Shown here: in pieces, positions 8,630-17,641 of the stretch
Numbering within the stretch: the stretch's first letter is position 1
Layout: each line of letters opens with the position of its first letter
Origin: Algoriphagus sp. AGSA1
GTDB lineage: Bacteria; Bacteroidota; Bacteroidia; Cytophagales; Cyclobacteriaceae
Direction: 5' to 3'
DNA length: 64,000 nucleotides
Assembly: GCF_021390545.1 (NCBI RefSeq)
Contig: NZ_JAJUWR010000007.1
Span: 62,001 to 126,000, forward strand
The notes under the pieces: generated by a model
Databases searched by the model: none
The model's input: only the letters and a program-made list of their open reading frames with translations
Told to the model about the DNA's origin: nothing
Translations under genes and position numbers: made by a program

Positions 8630-9511
8630 ATGAGTGTACTAGTAAATAAAAATTCCAAGGTAATCGTACAAGGATTCACCGGGTCTGAGGGTTCTTTTCA
8701 CGCACAGCAAATGATCGAATACGGTACCAACGTAGTCGGCGGTGTAACCCCCGGTAAAGGAGGCTCGACACATTTGGAGAAGCCTGTATTCAATTCTGTA
8801 GAAGAAGCAGTTCACAAAACCGGTGCTGATACATCGATCATCTTCGTACCACCTGCATTCGCAGCTGACGCGATCATGGAGGCAGCAGATGCAGGCATCA
8901 AAGTTATCATCGCCATCACCGAGGGTATCCCTGTGGCAGATATGATGAAAGCCAAACCATATATCATCGAAAGGGGCGCTACCCTGATCGGTCCTAACTG
9001 CCCAGGCGTAATCACTCCAGGAGAGGCAAAAGTTGGCATCATGCCAGGCTTTGTCTTCAAAAAAGGACGAGTAGGCATCGTGTCCAAATCAGGCACCTTG
9101 ACATACGAGGCTGCTGATCAGGTGGCCAAAGCTGGTCTTGGCGTATCTACGGCTATCGGTATCGGTGGTGACCCTATCATCGGTACATCTACCAAGCAAG
9201 CTGTACAGTTGCTAATGGAAGACCCTGAGACTGATGCGATCGTGATGATCGGTGAGATCGGAGGAAACTACGAGGCTGAAGCTGCGAAGTGGATCAAAGA
9301 AAACGGCAACAAAAAACCTGTAGTAGGCTTCATCGCCGGACAGACTGCTCCTGCTGGACGTAGAATGGGCCATGCCGGGGCGATCATCGGCGGAGCTGAC
9401 GACACTGCAGCTGCCAAAATGAGAATCATGAGAGAAAACGGAATTCACGTAGTGGATTCTCCGGCTGAGATCGGAGCTACCATGGCACAGGCTTTGGGCG
9501 TGAATGCTTAA
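8630..9511 (+). CDS. sucD: Succinyl-CoA ligase, alpha subunit
   Basis: 293-aa TCA-cycle subunit that catalyses succinyl-CoA + NDP + Pi to succinate + NTP + CoA with SucC. The CoA-binding Rossmann domain is N-terminal ([20 protein letters not shown]), IGPNCPGVI follows, and the phosphohistidine is in [11 protein letters not shown] near residue 248. Length and motifs are canonical. sucC is not adjacent. A strong promoter precedes it and a clear hairpin terminator follows, so it is monocistronic. Confidence 0.97.
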   Translation: MSVLVNKNSKVIVQGFTGSEGSFHAQQMIEYGTNVVGGVTPGKGGSTHLEKPVFNSVEEAVHKTGADTSIIFVPPAFAADAIMEAADAGIKVIIAITEGIPVADMMKAKPYIIERGATLIGPNCPGVITPGEAKVGIMPGFVFKKGRVGIVSKSGTLTYEAADQVAKAGLGVSTAIGIGGDPIIGTSTKQAVQLLMEDPETDAIVMIGEIGGNYEAEAAKWIKENGNKKPVVGFIAGQTAPAGRRMGHAGAIIGGADDTAAAKMRIMRENGIHVVDSPAEIGATMAQALGVNA

Positions 9512-9549
9512 ATAACTGTCAGGTGTCTGATGTTGGATGCCCGATGCTG

Positions 9550-9581
9550 AAACCGCTTCGATTAAGTTCGGGGCGGTTTTT
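9550..9581 (+). terminator. Rho-independent terminator of sucD
   Basis: AAACCGC (9550-9556) pairs with GCGGTTT (9573-9579) around a 16-nt loop and runs into a T tract. It lies 38 bp after the sucD stop. Confidence 0.7.
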
Positions 9582-9620
9582 AGGTCTAAAAGGAAGGTAA
9601 TATTAAGTAATTTCGATTAA

Positions 9621-10223
9621 CTAGAAACTCCAACCCAGACTTAAGCCAATTCCAAATGGGTTAAAATTAACTTTATCTTCATCACCTTCGATATTTTTGA
9701 AACGAATCCAAGGGGTATAAGCTGCCCTAAAAAATAAACCACCGTGAGGTTTCTGGTACCGATAGCCAATCCTGGGGACAATAGTTGCACCCCAATATTG
9801 CCGTACTCTAATATTTCTAGGAAAGTCCTCATCAAAAATAAATTGTTTATCACGAGAGGCTAAGAAACCAGTTCCGAATTCTAAATGGCCTTTAAACTTT
9901 CCCAAAAGCGCAGTAATTTCCGTCGAGAGAGAAGGTATCCAAAAACCTGAAAATGAGCGAACAATCTCATCTTGATAGCGCATGGAAAATCCTAAACTTG
10001 CTGAATATTTAAATTTTTGTTTTTGGTGAAAAATAAATCCATAATTGATTGCATATCCATAAGCAGTTCCTCCCAATTCGCCATAAATGGCATGTTTCGC
10101 CGTGAAAATTTCGGCCGAACTCCCAGTCTTAGCCTCCTTCTCAACTTGAGCAAATACATTGTACTGAGAGAACACGAAAGCATATATTAAGGTAAGAGTT
10201 AAAGTTTTATAAGATAGTGCCAT
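9621..10223 (-). CDS. Hypothetical outer-membrane beta-barrel protein
   Basis: 200-aa protein with signal peptide (residues 1 to about 25, ending VFAQ) and alternating aromatic/polar strands ending in aromatic residues (FKYSASLGFSMRY, GGLFFRAAYTPWIRF), closing with GLSLGWSF, a typical C-terminal barrel strand with terminal Phe. Small barrels of this kind are frequent orphan proteins in Bacteroidota; no partner is adjacent. Base composition is more AT-rich than sucD and the ABC-F gene beside it. Confidence 0.75.
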   Translation of the reverse strand: MALSYKTLTLTLIYAFVFSQYNVFAQVEKEAKTGSSAEIFTAKHAIYGELGGTAYGYAINYGFIFHQKQKFKYSASLGFSMRYQDEIVRSFSGFWIPSLSTEITALLGKFKGHLEFGTGFLASRDKQFIFDEDFPRNIRVRQYWGATIVPRIGYRYQKPHGGLFFRAAYTPWIRFKNIEGDEDKVNFNPFGIGLSLGWSF

Positions 10224-10429
10224 TATGAGCTTGGTTTAATGGATATTACAAAAACTTTTCATTTTGGAATTTATACCTAAAAACACAGATATTCAATAAG
10301 TTACAAATGTTTTATTTTTATGGATCAATCACTTACCTCATTTTTAGAAGGAATCCGAGAAGATTTTGTTTGAATTTCCGATAAACCCCAAAGACATCCT
10401 GATTTACCAACTTTAAATTCTAAATCCCC

Positions 10430-10437
10430 TACCTTTG
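10430..10437 (+). promoter_or_regulatory. Probable -7 element upstream of ABC-F gene
   Basis: TACCTTTG fits the Bacteroidota TAnnTTTG element and ends 20 nt before the ATG at 10458. No convincing TTTG -33 element is seen at the expected distance. Confidence 0.45.
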
Positions 10438-10457
10438 CGGCTCCACTTCCAATACTT

Positions 10458-12089
10458 ATGATTTCAGTAGATAATGTCGCCGTCATTCACAGCGGTTCCA
10501 CCCTCTTTAGCAATATTTCCTTTGCCATCAACGAAACCGACAAAATAGCCCTTATGGGTAAAAACGGTGCCGGCAAATCCACCCTCCTGAAAATCATCGC
10601 AGGACAGACCAAGCCCAGCTCTGGCTCTGTTTCAGCACCCAAAGACTTTGTGGTTGCTTATCTTCCACAGCACCTGCTGACCTCGGATGATTGCTCTGTG
10701 ATGGAGGAAACCTCCAAAGCTTTCGCCTCCTACCTGAATATGAAGACGGAGATCGAGCGGATCAATGAGGAATTGACCGTGAGAACCGATTACGAATCCG
10801 ATGAATACTACAAGCTGATCGAGCAGGTATCCGAGCTTTCAGAGAAATTCTACGCCATTGAGGAAGTGAACTATGAAGCAGAGGTAGAGAAAGTTTTACT
10901 TGGACTGGGCTTTGATAGAACTGATTTGACACGATCTACTTCGGAGTTTTCCGGAGGATGGAGAATGCGAATTGAGTTGGCAAAGATCCTCTTGCAAAAA
11001 CCTGATCTGATCCTTCTTGATGAGCCTACCAATCACCTGGACATTGAATCTATTCAGTGGCTGGAGGATTTCCTTTTGAACAAGGCCAAAGCAGTAGTCG
11101 TAATCTCCCACGATAGGGCTTTTGTAGATAATATCACGACCCGCACCATTGAGATCACTATGGGAAGGATGTACGATTACAAAGCTAAATACAGCCACTA
11201 CCTAGAACTCCGAAGAGAACGCCGCGAGCAACAACAAAAACAATACGAAGAGCAACAGGCTACCATTGCGGATATCCAAGGCTTTATCGACCGCTTCAAA
11301 GGCACCTATTCCAAAACACTCCAAGTGCAGTCCCGGGTGAAAATGCTGGAGAAAATGGAAATCATCGAGGTGGACGAAGTAGATACCTCGGCATTGAAAC
11401 TCCGCTTCCCTCCTTCTCCAAGATCAGGCAACTACCCTGTGATCGTAGAAGACATGAGCAAAAGCTACGATGAACATGTGGTGTTCAAGAATGCCTCCAT
11501 GACCATAGAGCGTGGACAGAAAGTGTCTTTTGTAGGGAAAAACGGGGAAGGTAAATCCACCATGATCAAGGCTATCATGGGGGAGATCGACTTTGAGGGC
11601 AAATGCGAATTGGGACACAATGCCATGATCGGCTATTTTGCACAAAATCAGGCTTCTCTTCTGGATGAGAGCTTGACTATCTTCGAAACCATAGATCATA
11701 TAGCAGTTGGCGAAGTACGAACCAAAGTGAAGGATATTTTGGGTGCGTTTATGTTCAAGGGAGACGATATCAACAAGAAAGTAAAGGTGCTTTCCGGCGG
11801 AGAAAAGACACGTCTGGCAATGATCAAGCTTTTGCTGGAACCTGTAAACTTGCTGATTCTCGATGAACCTACGAACCATCTGGATATGAAGACAAAGGAT
11901 ATCATCAAGGATGCGTTGAAAGCCTTTGACGGCACGCTGATCATAGTATCCCACGATAGGGATTTCTTGGATGGATTGGTTACCAAAGTATTTGAATTTG
12001 GAAATAAGCGGGTGAAAGAGCACTTCGAAGATATCAATGGCTTCTTGAGAAATAAGAAAATTGAGAATTTGAAGGAGGTGGAGAGGTAG
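10458..12089 (+). CDS. ABC-F family ATPase (ribosome-associated)
   Basis: 543-aa protein with two tandem ABC domains and no membrane helices. Walker A motifs GKNGAGKS (about 34-41) and GKNGEGKS (about 355) each pair with signatures (FSGGWRMRIELAK; LSGGEKTRLAM) and Walker B motifs followed by EPTNHLD. The charged inter-domain P-site tRNA interaction linker (RRERREQQQKQYEEQ and following) is present. These proteins bind the ribosomal E site and relieve stalled elongation. Length and linker are closest to the YbiT/YdiF group; antibiotic resistance is not implied. Confidence 0.92.
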   Translation: MISVDNVAVIHSGSTLFSNISFAINETDKIALMGKNGAGKSTLLKIIAGQTKPSSGSVSAPKDFVVAYLPQHLLTSDDCSVMEETSKAFASYLNMKTEIERINEELTVRTDYESDEYYKLIEQVSELSEKFYAIEEVNYEAEVEKVLLGLGFDRTDLTRSTSEFSGGWRMRIELAKILLQKPDLILLDEPTNHLDIESIQWLEDFLLNKAKAVVVISHDRAFVDNITTRTIEITMGRMYDYKAKYSHYLELRRERREQQQKQYEEQQATIADIQGFIDRFKGTYSKTLQVQSRVKMLEKMEIIEVDEVDTSALKLRFPPSPRSGNYPVIVEDMSKSYDEHVVFKNASMTIERGQKVSFVGKNGEGKSTMIKAIMGEIDFEGKCELGHNAMIGYFAQNQASLLDESLTIFETIDHIAVGEVRTKVKDILGAFMFKGDDINKKVKVLSGGEKTRLAMIKLLLEPVNLLILDEPTNHLDMKTKDIIKDALKAFDGTLIIVSHDRDFLDGLVTKVFEFGNKRVKEHFEDINGFLRNKKIENLKEVER

Positions 12090-12188
12090 TCGGATGCTTG
12101 GGCGCCGTGGCGGCTCGGATGTCGGATGTAGCAAACTCAAGATATTGACAAAAGTTTCAAAGAGTAGAAATTAAATTGATCACTTATT

Positions 12189-12476
12189 TCATGGCCATTT
12201 CGCAGGGTCTAGCGAAGTGTTGAAGATTGAATAGACCACAATAACATTTCCCTCAATTGCATAAAAAATCAGGTAAGGAAATCCTTTTAACGGGCAACTC
12301 CTAAAAGGCATTTTCTTATATGGATAAATTTCCGGAGCTTTTTCAATTAGACTTAATGATCTTCGAACAGCCTCTAAAAACCTCAGCCCTAAGCCTGATG
12401 CTTTCCCTTCGTAATAAGTGAAAGCTTCCGAAATTTCAAGTTCGGCAGAATTAAGAATATGAAGGTTATAGGTCAT
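12189..12476 (-). CDS. ParE/RelE-superfamily toxin
   Basis: 95-aa protein with the RelE/ParE fold pattern: N-terminal NLHILNSAELEISEAFTYYE, then GLGLRFLEAVRRSLSLIEKAPEIYPY and the C-terminal strands FPYLIFYAIEGNVIVVYSIF. This segment order is typical of ParE-like toxins that inhibit gyrase or cleave mRNA; which target applies cannot be read from sequence. It overlaps the upstream antitoxin gene by 4 bp and forms a type II toxin-antitoxin pair with it. Confidence 0.85.
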   Translation of the reverse strand: MTYNLHILNSAELEISEAFTYYEGKASGLGLRFLEAVRRSLSLIEKAPEIYPYKKMPFRSCPLKGFPYLIFYAIEGNVIVVYSIFNTSLDPAKWP

Positions 12477-12757
12477 TCCCCCTTTCCTGACACTCTAGCT
12501 TTGACTTCTTCCCAGGAGCTTGTTTTAGAATTCCCTTTGAGATATTCTGCTCTCCTCCCGTCTAAAACTTGGTAATATTCCTCAGGAATCTCATATCCCT
12601 CATCCTTTTGTTGCGCTTCAAAGGAGTTAAGAAGTAATTCAAAATCTTCCTTTTTATTAAATGAAAAAACCTCATTGCTTACACCAAGCTTTTCCAAAAG
12701 CTCAGAAATAAATTTGAGTTCTTTCTCATTTTTAGGGTTTACAATTATAGAGTCCAT
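12473..12757 (-). CDS. Antitoxin of ParE/RelE-type module
   Basis: 94-aa acidic, largely helical protein located immediately upstream of the toxin with a 4-bp overlap, the standard antitoxin-first order. N-terminal IIVNPKNEKELKFISELLEKLG is followed by helical segments ending SSWEEVKARVSGK, which resembles the addiction-module component family whose C-terminus wraps the toxin. A distinct DNA-binding motif is not obvious. The assignment relies on position and size. Confidence 0.75.
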   Translation of the reverse strand: MDSIIVNPKNEKELKFISELLEKLGVSNEVFSFNKKEDFELLLNSFEAQQKDEGYEIPEEYYQVLDGRRAEYLKGNSKTSSWEEVKARVSGKGE

Positions 12758-12832
12758 AATTAGATTTAAGAAGTAACGATTGTTTATTCAATTTACGTAA
12801 ATCTCCACTTAAAGATCAAAAAAGCCTAAAAC

Positions 12833-12870
12833 AAAAAGCGACAGTTCCCAACTGCCGCTTTCTGTTTTGA
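12833..12870 (-). terminator. Terminator between TRAP operon and toxin-antitoxin pair
   Basis: AAAGCGACAGTT (12835-12846), loop CCC, AACTGCCGCTTT (12850-12861), a 12-bp stem with one mismatch. The strand bearing a longer U tract is the minus strand, but the position upstream of the antitoxin and downstream of dctM suits termination of the minus-strand TRAP operon coming from the right. Confidence 0.65.
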
Positions 12871-12911
12871 AAGGAAACATCCGTCATCTGACATCCATCA
12901 CCCAACAATCC

Positions 12912-14207
12912 CTATACTCCGAATACTCTCGGAAGCCATAGGGTGATCTCCGGGAAAAGCATAATGAGAATCAAAGCCAAAATCATTGCAAAATAGAACG
13001 GCAGCATAGGCTTTAGGATTTTCTGTATGGTGGTCTGCGCCACCCCCACGCCGATAAAGAGTATTGATCCGACTGGCGGAGTACATAGCCCGATACACAG
13101 ATTAAGTACCATCATAATCCCAAAGTGTACAGGATCCACTCCCAGAGCAGTCACTACAGGCAGAAAAATCGGAGTGAAAATCAGAACTGCCGGAGTCATA
13201 TCCATGAAGATCCCCACAAAAAGCAACAACAGATTAATCATAATCAGGATCACAAATATATTATCACTCAATCCCAAGAGGGCATTGGAAATATTCTGCG
13301 GAATCTCTTCACTGGACATTACCCAGGACATAGCCATGGAAGTTGCAATAAGTAGCATTACCACTGCGGTAGTTTCTGCGGATTTTAACAATACTGAAGG
13401 CAGATCCTTCACTTTCAGTTCACGATATACCAGGGATAAAACCAGAGAATAAACCACTGCAATCGCCGAAGCTTCGGTGGCAGTAAATACCCCTCCGATG
13501 ATCCCTCCTATTACTACGATCAAAAGAAACAAACTCGGAACCGCATCCCAGAATGTTTTTAAGATGACTTTAATGGTAGAACCTTCACCTGCTGGCAACT
13601 TGTGGATTCTCACTATGATAGCGGCTGTGACCATCAGCAAGACACCCACTAGCAATCCAGGTAGATACCCGGCGACAAACAAAGCCGCCACTGAAACCCC
13701 ACCGGAAGCCAGGGAATATACGATCAAAACATTGGAAGGAGGTATTACCAACCCTGTAGTGGAAGAGGTAATGTTCACAGCGGCACCCAGTTCTTTAGGG
13801 TAGCCTTCTTTTTCCATTCTTTTGCCCAAAATACCGCCCATGGAAGATGCCGCGGCTACTGCGGAACCTGCGATGGCTCCCATCAGCATAGCTGCTATAA
13901 TATTCACATGCAGTAAGCCGCCCCGCATCTTGCCGGTAAGGGCTTTTGCAAATTCGATCAGGCGATTGGCAATACCTCCACGGTTCATCAACTCCCCAGC
14001 GAGAATAAAGAAAGGTATGGCCAATAAGGAAAAACTATCCAACCCTGTCCCCATGCGTTGTGCAATGGTAGTAATAGCAGGCATAGTCTGTACAGTCACC
14101 ATCAGGGTAAGCATACTGGACAACCCCAGGCTCCACGCTACAGGAACCCCTATTCCTAAAAAGAACAAAAATGAAATAACCAAGATCAATACGCTCAAAA
14201 CCTCCAT
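12912..14207 (-). CDS. dctM: TRAP transporter large permease (DctM)
   Basis: 431-aa membrane protein of the DctM family, about 12 helices, with signature segments GIGVPVAWSLGLSS, AIAGSAVAAASSMGGIL and MDMTPAVLIFTPIFLPV. It is the ion-coupled transport channel of a tripartite periplasmic transporter. It abuts the small permease gene (1-bp overlap) and the DctP gene upstream. Being beside altronate dehydratase and pectin genes, the likely cargo is a uronate or a short oligogalacturonide; this is inference from context. Confidence 0.93.
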   Translation of the reverse strand: MEVLSVLILVISFLFFLGIGVPVAWSLGLSSMLTLMVTVQTMPAITTIAQRMGTGLDSFSLLAIPFFILAGELMNRGGIANRLIEFAKALTGKMRGGLLHVNIIAAMLMGAIAGSAVAAASSMGGILGKRMEKEGYPKELGAAVNITSSTTGLVIPPSNVLIVYSLASGGVSVAALFVAGYLPGLLVGVLLMVTAAIIVRIHKLPAGEGSTIKVILKTFWDAVPSLFLLIVVIGGIIGGVFTATEASAIAVVYSLVLSLVYRELKVKDLPSVLLKSAETTAVVMLLIATSMAMSWVMSSEEIPQNISNALLGLSDNIFVILIMINLLLLFVGIFMDMTPAVLIFTPIFLPVVTALGVDPVHFGIMMVLNLCIGLCTPPVGSILFIGVGVAQTTIQKILKPMLPFYFAMILALILIMLFPEITLWLPRVFGV

Positions 14208-14695
14208 TATACAGTAGCTTTAACAGTCAACAAAAATTTAATACCGACTAACTGATAATAAATCACCAAAAGTCCGCTGAAAGGAATAATGCCATAGATA
14301 TAAGCAAGTGGAATCTGCAGCACAGCTGATTTCTGTTCCAGTACATAAGTAAGATACACCAGATTTGACCCTCCAATCACCATGACTACAAGTCCGAAGA
14401 TCAGGACACAGCAATTGATCAAAATCATCAGTTTATCCTGGGCTTTTTCCGAAATCCTCGTCAGGAGAATATCTATTGCCAAGTGTTCATTTTTACCCGC
14501 TACATAGGCTGAACCCAGCATTCCTACCCAGATCAACATATAACGTGACAGCTCATCAGTAAACGAGCTGGGACTTTGGAAAACATAGCGCGATACAACT
14601 TGCCAAGTCACATTGAGCACCATGAGGGCCATCAAAATGACCAGAAGATGGGCTATCCATTTATCCAGCTTTAGCTTGGTCAAAGGTGAAAACAT
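14207..14695 (-). CDS. dctQ: TRAP transporter small permease (DctQ)
   Basis: 162-aa protein with four predicted helices. The LSRYMLIWVGMLGSAYVAGKNEHLAIDIL stretch carries the DctQ-type WxGxxGxxxxxxxxxH pattern. It partners DctM and lies between dctP and dctM in the usual P-Q-M order. Confidence 0.9.
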   Translation of the reverse strand: MFSPLTKLKLDKWIAHLLVILMALMVLNVTWQVVSRYVFQSPSSFTDELSRYMLIWVGMLGSAYVAGKNEHLAIDILLTRISEKAQDKLMILINCCVLIFGLVVMVIGGSNLVYLTYVLEQKSAVLQIPLAYIYGIIPFSGLLVIYYQLVGIKFLLTVKATV

Positions 14696-14719
14696 AGGTT
14701 TAATTCTTTGGGTTAATGG

Positions 14720-15706
14720 TTATTTTACTGCGCGGATTTCTTCCACGATTTTATAGATTTCAGGCTGCTGTACTTTCAAAGCACTGTACATAGACTCTAC
14801 GGCCTCCCTGAACGGCTCCTTATCAGGGTAAGTAATCGTTACGCCAGCCTTTTCCAGCTCACTTAATGCTTCTTCTGTAGCTTCTGCCCAGATTTTGTAT
14901 TCGTACACAGCAGATTCATCCGCTGCCTCCTGAAGCCATTGCTGCTCTTGCTCGCTTAGACTGTTCCACACTTTGGTACTGATGATCATTACATCAGGCA
15001 AAGCCGTGTGTTCATCTATGCTGTAAAACTTACACACCTCGTAATGCTTAGAGGTGTATAGACTTGGGGCATTGTTCTCAGCACCATCCACTATTCCCTG
15101 CTGTAGTGCAGTATAAAGCTCACCATAGGATACAGGCGTAGGTGAACCTCCCAGACTTTTCACCATATTGGAAGCGGTATTGCTTTCCATAACCCGGATT
15201 TTCAGGCCAGCCAGATCCTTAGGCTTATCCACTGGCTTGGCTTTAGTATAAAAGCTACGCTTTCCTGCATCATAGTAGCACAGGCCTCTTAGAAGGTATT
15301 TCTCGGGATCAAGAAGCAGATTCTTGCCAATCTCCCCATTCAACACAGCCAACTGATGTGCATCGTCCCGAAATAGGTATGGCATCCCAAATACCTGCAT
15401 AGTCGGCGCAAAGCCCTCCAATGCGGCAGAAGACACTTTCGTCATCCCCAAGCTTCCTATCTGCAGAAGCTCCACCAGCTCACGCTCACTTCCTAGCTGC
15501 TGGTTTGGATATACCTTTACGACCATCTTGCCTCCTGATTTTTCCTCTACTTTCTGAGCCAAAAACAGCATGGCTTCATGAACAGGATGTGTGATCCCCA
15601 AACCATGGCCGAGCTTAATTATCCGCTTATCCAAGGTAGCCTGGCACGAAAAAATGAACGTAAAAAGAATACAAAAGCAAATAGGTTTAAGTTTTATGAT
15701 TTTCAT
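14720..15706 (-). CDS. dctP: TRAP transporter substrate-binding lipoprotein (DctP)
   Basis: I choose the ATG at 15706, giving a lipoprotein signal (FTFIFSCQ); 8 upstream codons are also open. The 328-aa protein has the DctP fold: KLGHGLGITHPVHEAML, PNQQLGSERELVELLQIG and the conserved substrate-carboxylate Arg in LAGLKIRVMESN near residue 165, then QGIVDGAENN. Lipid anchoring, in place of a soluble periplasmic form, is common in Bacteroidota. A carboxylate-binding Arg agrees with a uronate ligand. First gene of the dctPQM operon. Confidence 0.92.
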   Translation of the reverse strand: MKIIKLKPICFCILFTFIFSCQATLDKRIIKLGHGLGITHPVHEAMLFLAQKVEEKSGGKMVVKVYPNQQLGSERELVELLQIGSLGMTKVSSAALEGFAPTMQVFGMPYLFRDDAHQLAVLNGEIGKNLLLDPEKYLLRGLCYYDAGKRSFYTKAKPVDKPKDLAGLKIRVMESNTASNMVKSLGGSPTPVSYGELYTALQQGIVDGAENNAPSLYTSKHYEVCKFYSIDEHTALPDVMIISTKVWNSLSEQEQQWLQEAADESAVYEYKIWAEATEEALSELEKAGVTITYPDKEPFREAVESMYSALKVQQPEIYKIVEEIRAVK

Positions 15707-15957
15707 GGGTCTATTGAACATACAACACAATAATAGGTCTTTCTACGCTTATATGCAGAGTTGATTTACGGAATCGATTTAGTTCGGGCGATTAAAGGCA
15801 GATTCTGGAAAAGATCCAGAATTCGGAGATCATGTAAGCAAGTTGTGAACTTCCCTGACAAGATGTTGACTTGGACATAATCTGGTTTTAGTACAAATGC
15901 ACAAATATTTCATTCTTTTAATAATGATTTTCGTTAATTGCATTTGGAAGTTATACA

Positions 15958-15977
15958 TTGCGCAATCGATTGCTCAA
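15958..15977. promoter_or_regulatory. Putative LacI-family operator upstream of uxaA
   Basis: TTGCGCAATCGATTGCTCAA contains the perfect palindrome GCAATCGATTGC (15962-15973) with a central CG as in LacI/GalR operators. The same 12-mer occurs twice more at 34379 and 32778. It sits 17 bp before the uxaA ATG and could also act on dctPQM, which starts divergently about 250 bp away. Confidence 0.65.
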
Positions 15978-15994
15978 TATAATGAATAATTACA

Positions 15995-17641
15995 ATGAAC
16001 CATAAAACTTTACAGATTCATCCCAAAGACAATGTATTGGTGGCTTTGCAAGATTTAAATCCGGGGCAAATCATTCTTCACAACGGACTGGAAATCACAC
16101 TCAAAGACACGATTCCTGCAAAACACAAATTCGCGATCAATGAGTTGGCCAAAGGCGACCAAGTCTTTATGTACGGGGGAATTGTAGGTAAAGCCCTTTC
16201 CACTATCCCTTCTGGCGGAGTGCTCAGCACCCAAAATGTGACTCACGAAGCCGAGGCCTTTGGGAAAAAATCAGGTGATTACCATTGGGAGGCACCAAAT
16301 ATTGACAAATTCAAAGGCAAAACTTTTATGGGTTTTCACCGACCCGACGGGCAGGTAGGAACAGGGAATTATTGGCTGGTAATCCCCATGGTCTTCTGCG
16401 AAAACAGAAACGTGGATATTATCAAAGACGCTTTTCTCGAAGAACTAGGTTTCGGAAAACCTAATCCATTCAAGAAAATGGTGAGAGAAATGGCTAGTCT
16501 TTATAAGTCAGGCCAAACCAATTCGTTCGACATGGTTTCCGTAGAAACCCTGATAGAGACCAATGAGGAGCGCCTTTTTGAAAATATAGACGGAATCAAA
16601 TTTCTAAACCATCAGGTAGGCTGCGGAGGCACACGGACTGACTCCCAGGCACTGTGCGCACTCATCGCCGGCTATATCAACAATCCAAATGTAGCCGGAG
16701 CGACGGTCTTAAGTCTGGGATGCCAGAATGCCCAGTCTTCCTATATGGAAGAAAAGCTCCGTGAAATCAATCCTGATTTCAAGAAGGCTTTGATCATTCT
16801 GGAACAACAAGTGGAAGGAACAGAACAACAATTACTCACAAGAGCCGTCAAAGAGACATTCATCGGTATGGCAGAAGCCAACACCCAAACCAGACAGCCC
16901 GCCCCATTGAGCAAATTGGTAGTTGGGTTGGAATGCGGTGGCTCGGACGGCTTTTCCGGAATCTCTGCAAACCCGGCCGTAGGCTATACTGCTGATTTAG
17001 TGGTGGCATTGGGAGGAACGGCTATTCTTTCTGAATTCCCGGAGCTTTGTGGCGTCGAACAAGAATTGATCAACCGTTGCGTTTCTGACGACAAAGCAGA
17101 ACGTTTTTCTTCTTTGATGCGTGCCTATGCAGGCGCTGCTGAGGCTGCAGGTTCTGGGTTTGATATGAATCCGAGCCCCGGCAACATCAAGGACGGACTG
17201 ATCACCGATGCTATGAAGTCTTCCGGTGCGGCCAAAAAAGGAGGGACTTCTCCTGTAACAGATGTGCTCGATTATGGTGAATACGTAAACACTCCCGGTC
17301 TAAACCTTCTATGCACCCCCGGAAATGATGTAGAAAGCACCACCGCTATGGCCGGTGCCGGAGCGAATATGATCTTATTCACGACCGGGCTTGGCACTCC
17401 TACCGGAAACCCTGTGACTCCTGTGATCAAAGTCTCATCCAATCACAAACTAACCGAGCGCATGCCTGATATCATTGATATCAATACAGGCTATGTAATC
17501 TCCGGGGAGAAGAACATCCAACAGATGGGAGAAGAAATCTTGGAGAAAGTAATCAGAGTAGCCAGCGGAGAAGAAAAATCCAAAGCTATGATTCTCGGCC
17601 AAGACGACTTTATCCCTTGGAAAAGGGGCGTTTCACTTTAA
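15995..17641 (+). CDS. uxaA: Altronate dehydratase
   Basis: 548-aa UxaA-type dehydratase that converts D-altronate to 2-keto-3-deoxy-D-gluconate. An N-terminal SAF domain (about residues 10-90) is joined to the catalytic domain, with HRPDGQVGTGNYWLVIP, the metal-site cysteines in HQVGCGGTRTDSQALC and GLECGGSDGFSG, and C-terminal TGLGTPTGNP. Length is full. Galacturonate catabolism via tagaturonate needs this step; the matching reductase uxaB lies at 37.4 kb. It is preceded by a putative operator and is convergent with the Gfo/Idh gene, overlapping it by 4 bp. Confidence 0.95.
   Translation: MNHKTLQIHPKDNVLVALQDLNPGQIILHNGLEITLKDTIPAKHKFAINELAKGDQVFMYGGIVGKALSTIPSGGVLSTQNVTHEAEAFGKKSGDYHWEAPNIDKFKGKTFMGFHRPDGQVGTGNYWLVIPMVFCENRNVDIIKDAFLEELGFGKPNPFKKMVREMASLYKSGQTNSFDMVSVETLIETNEERLFENIDGIKFLNHQVGCGGTRTDSQALCALIAGYINNPNVAGATVLSLGCQNAQSSYMEEKLREINPDFKKALIILEQQVEGTEQQLLTRAVKETFIGMAEANTQTRQPAPLSKLVVGLECGGSDGFSGISANPAVGYTADLVVALGGTAILSEFPELCGVEQELINRCVSDDKAERFSSLMRAYAGAAEAAGSGFDMNPSPGNIKDGLITDAMKSSGAAKKGGTSPVTDVLDYGEYVNTPGLNLLCTPGNDVESTTAMAGAGANMILFTTGLGTPTGNPVTPVIKVSSNHKLTERMPDIIDINTGYVISGEKNIQQMGEEILEKVIRVASGEEKSKAMILGQDDFIPWKRGVSL

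Noticed and set aside
11424..12140. 238-aa minus-strand ORF opposite the ABC-F gene
   Set aside because: A shadow of the strongly conserved ABC-F reading frame; no domain.
9519..12902. GTCGGATG-like short repeats at 9520, 12090 and 12880
   Set aside because: Very short and degenerate; may be a low-complexity intergenic motif, not supported as a defined element.
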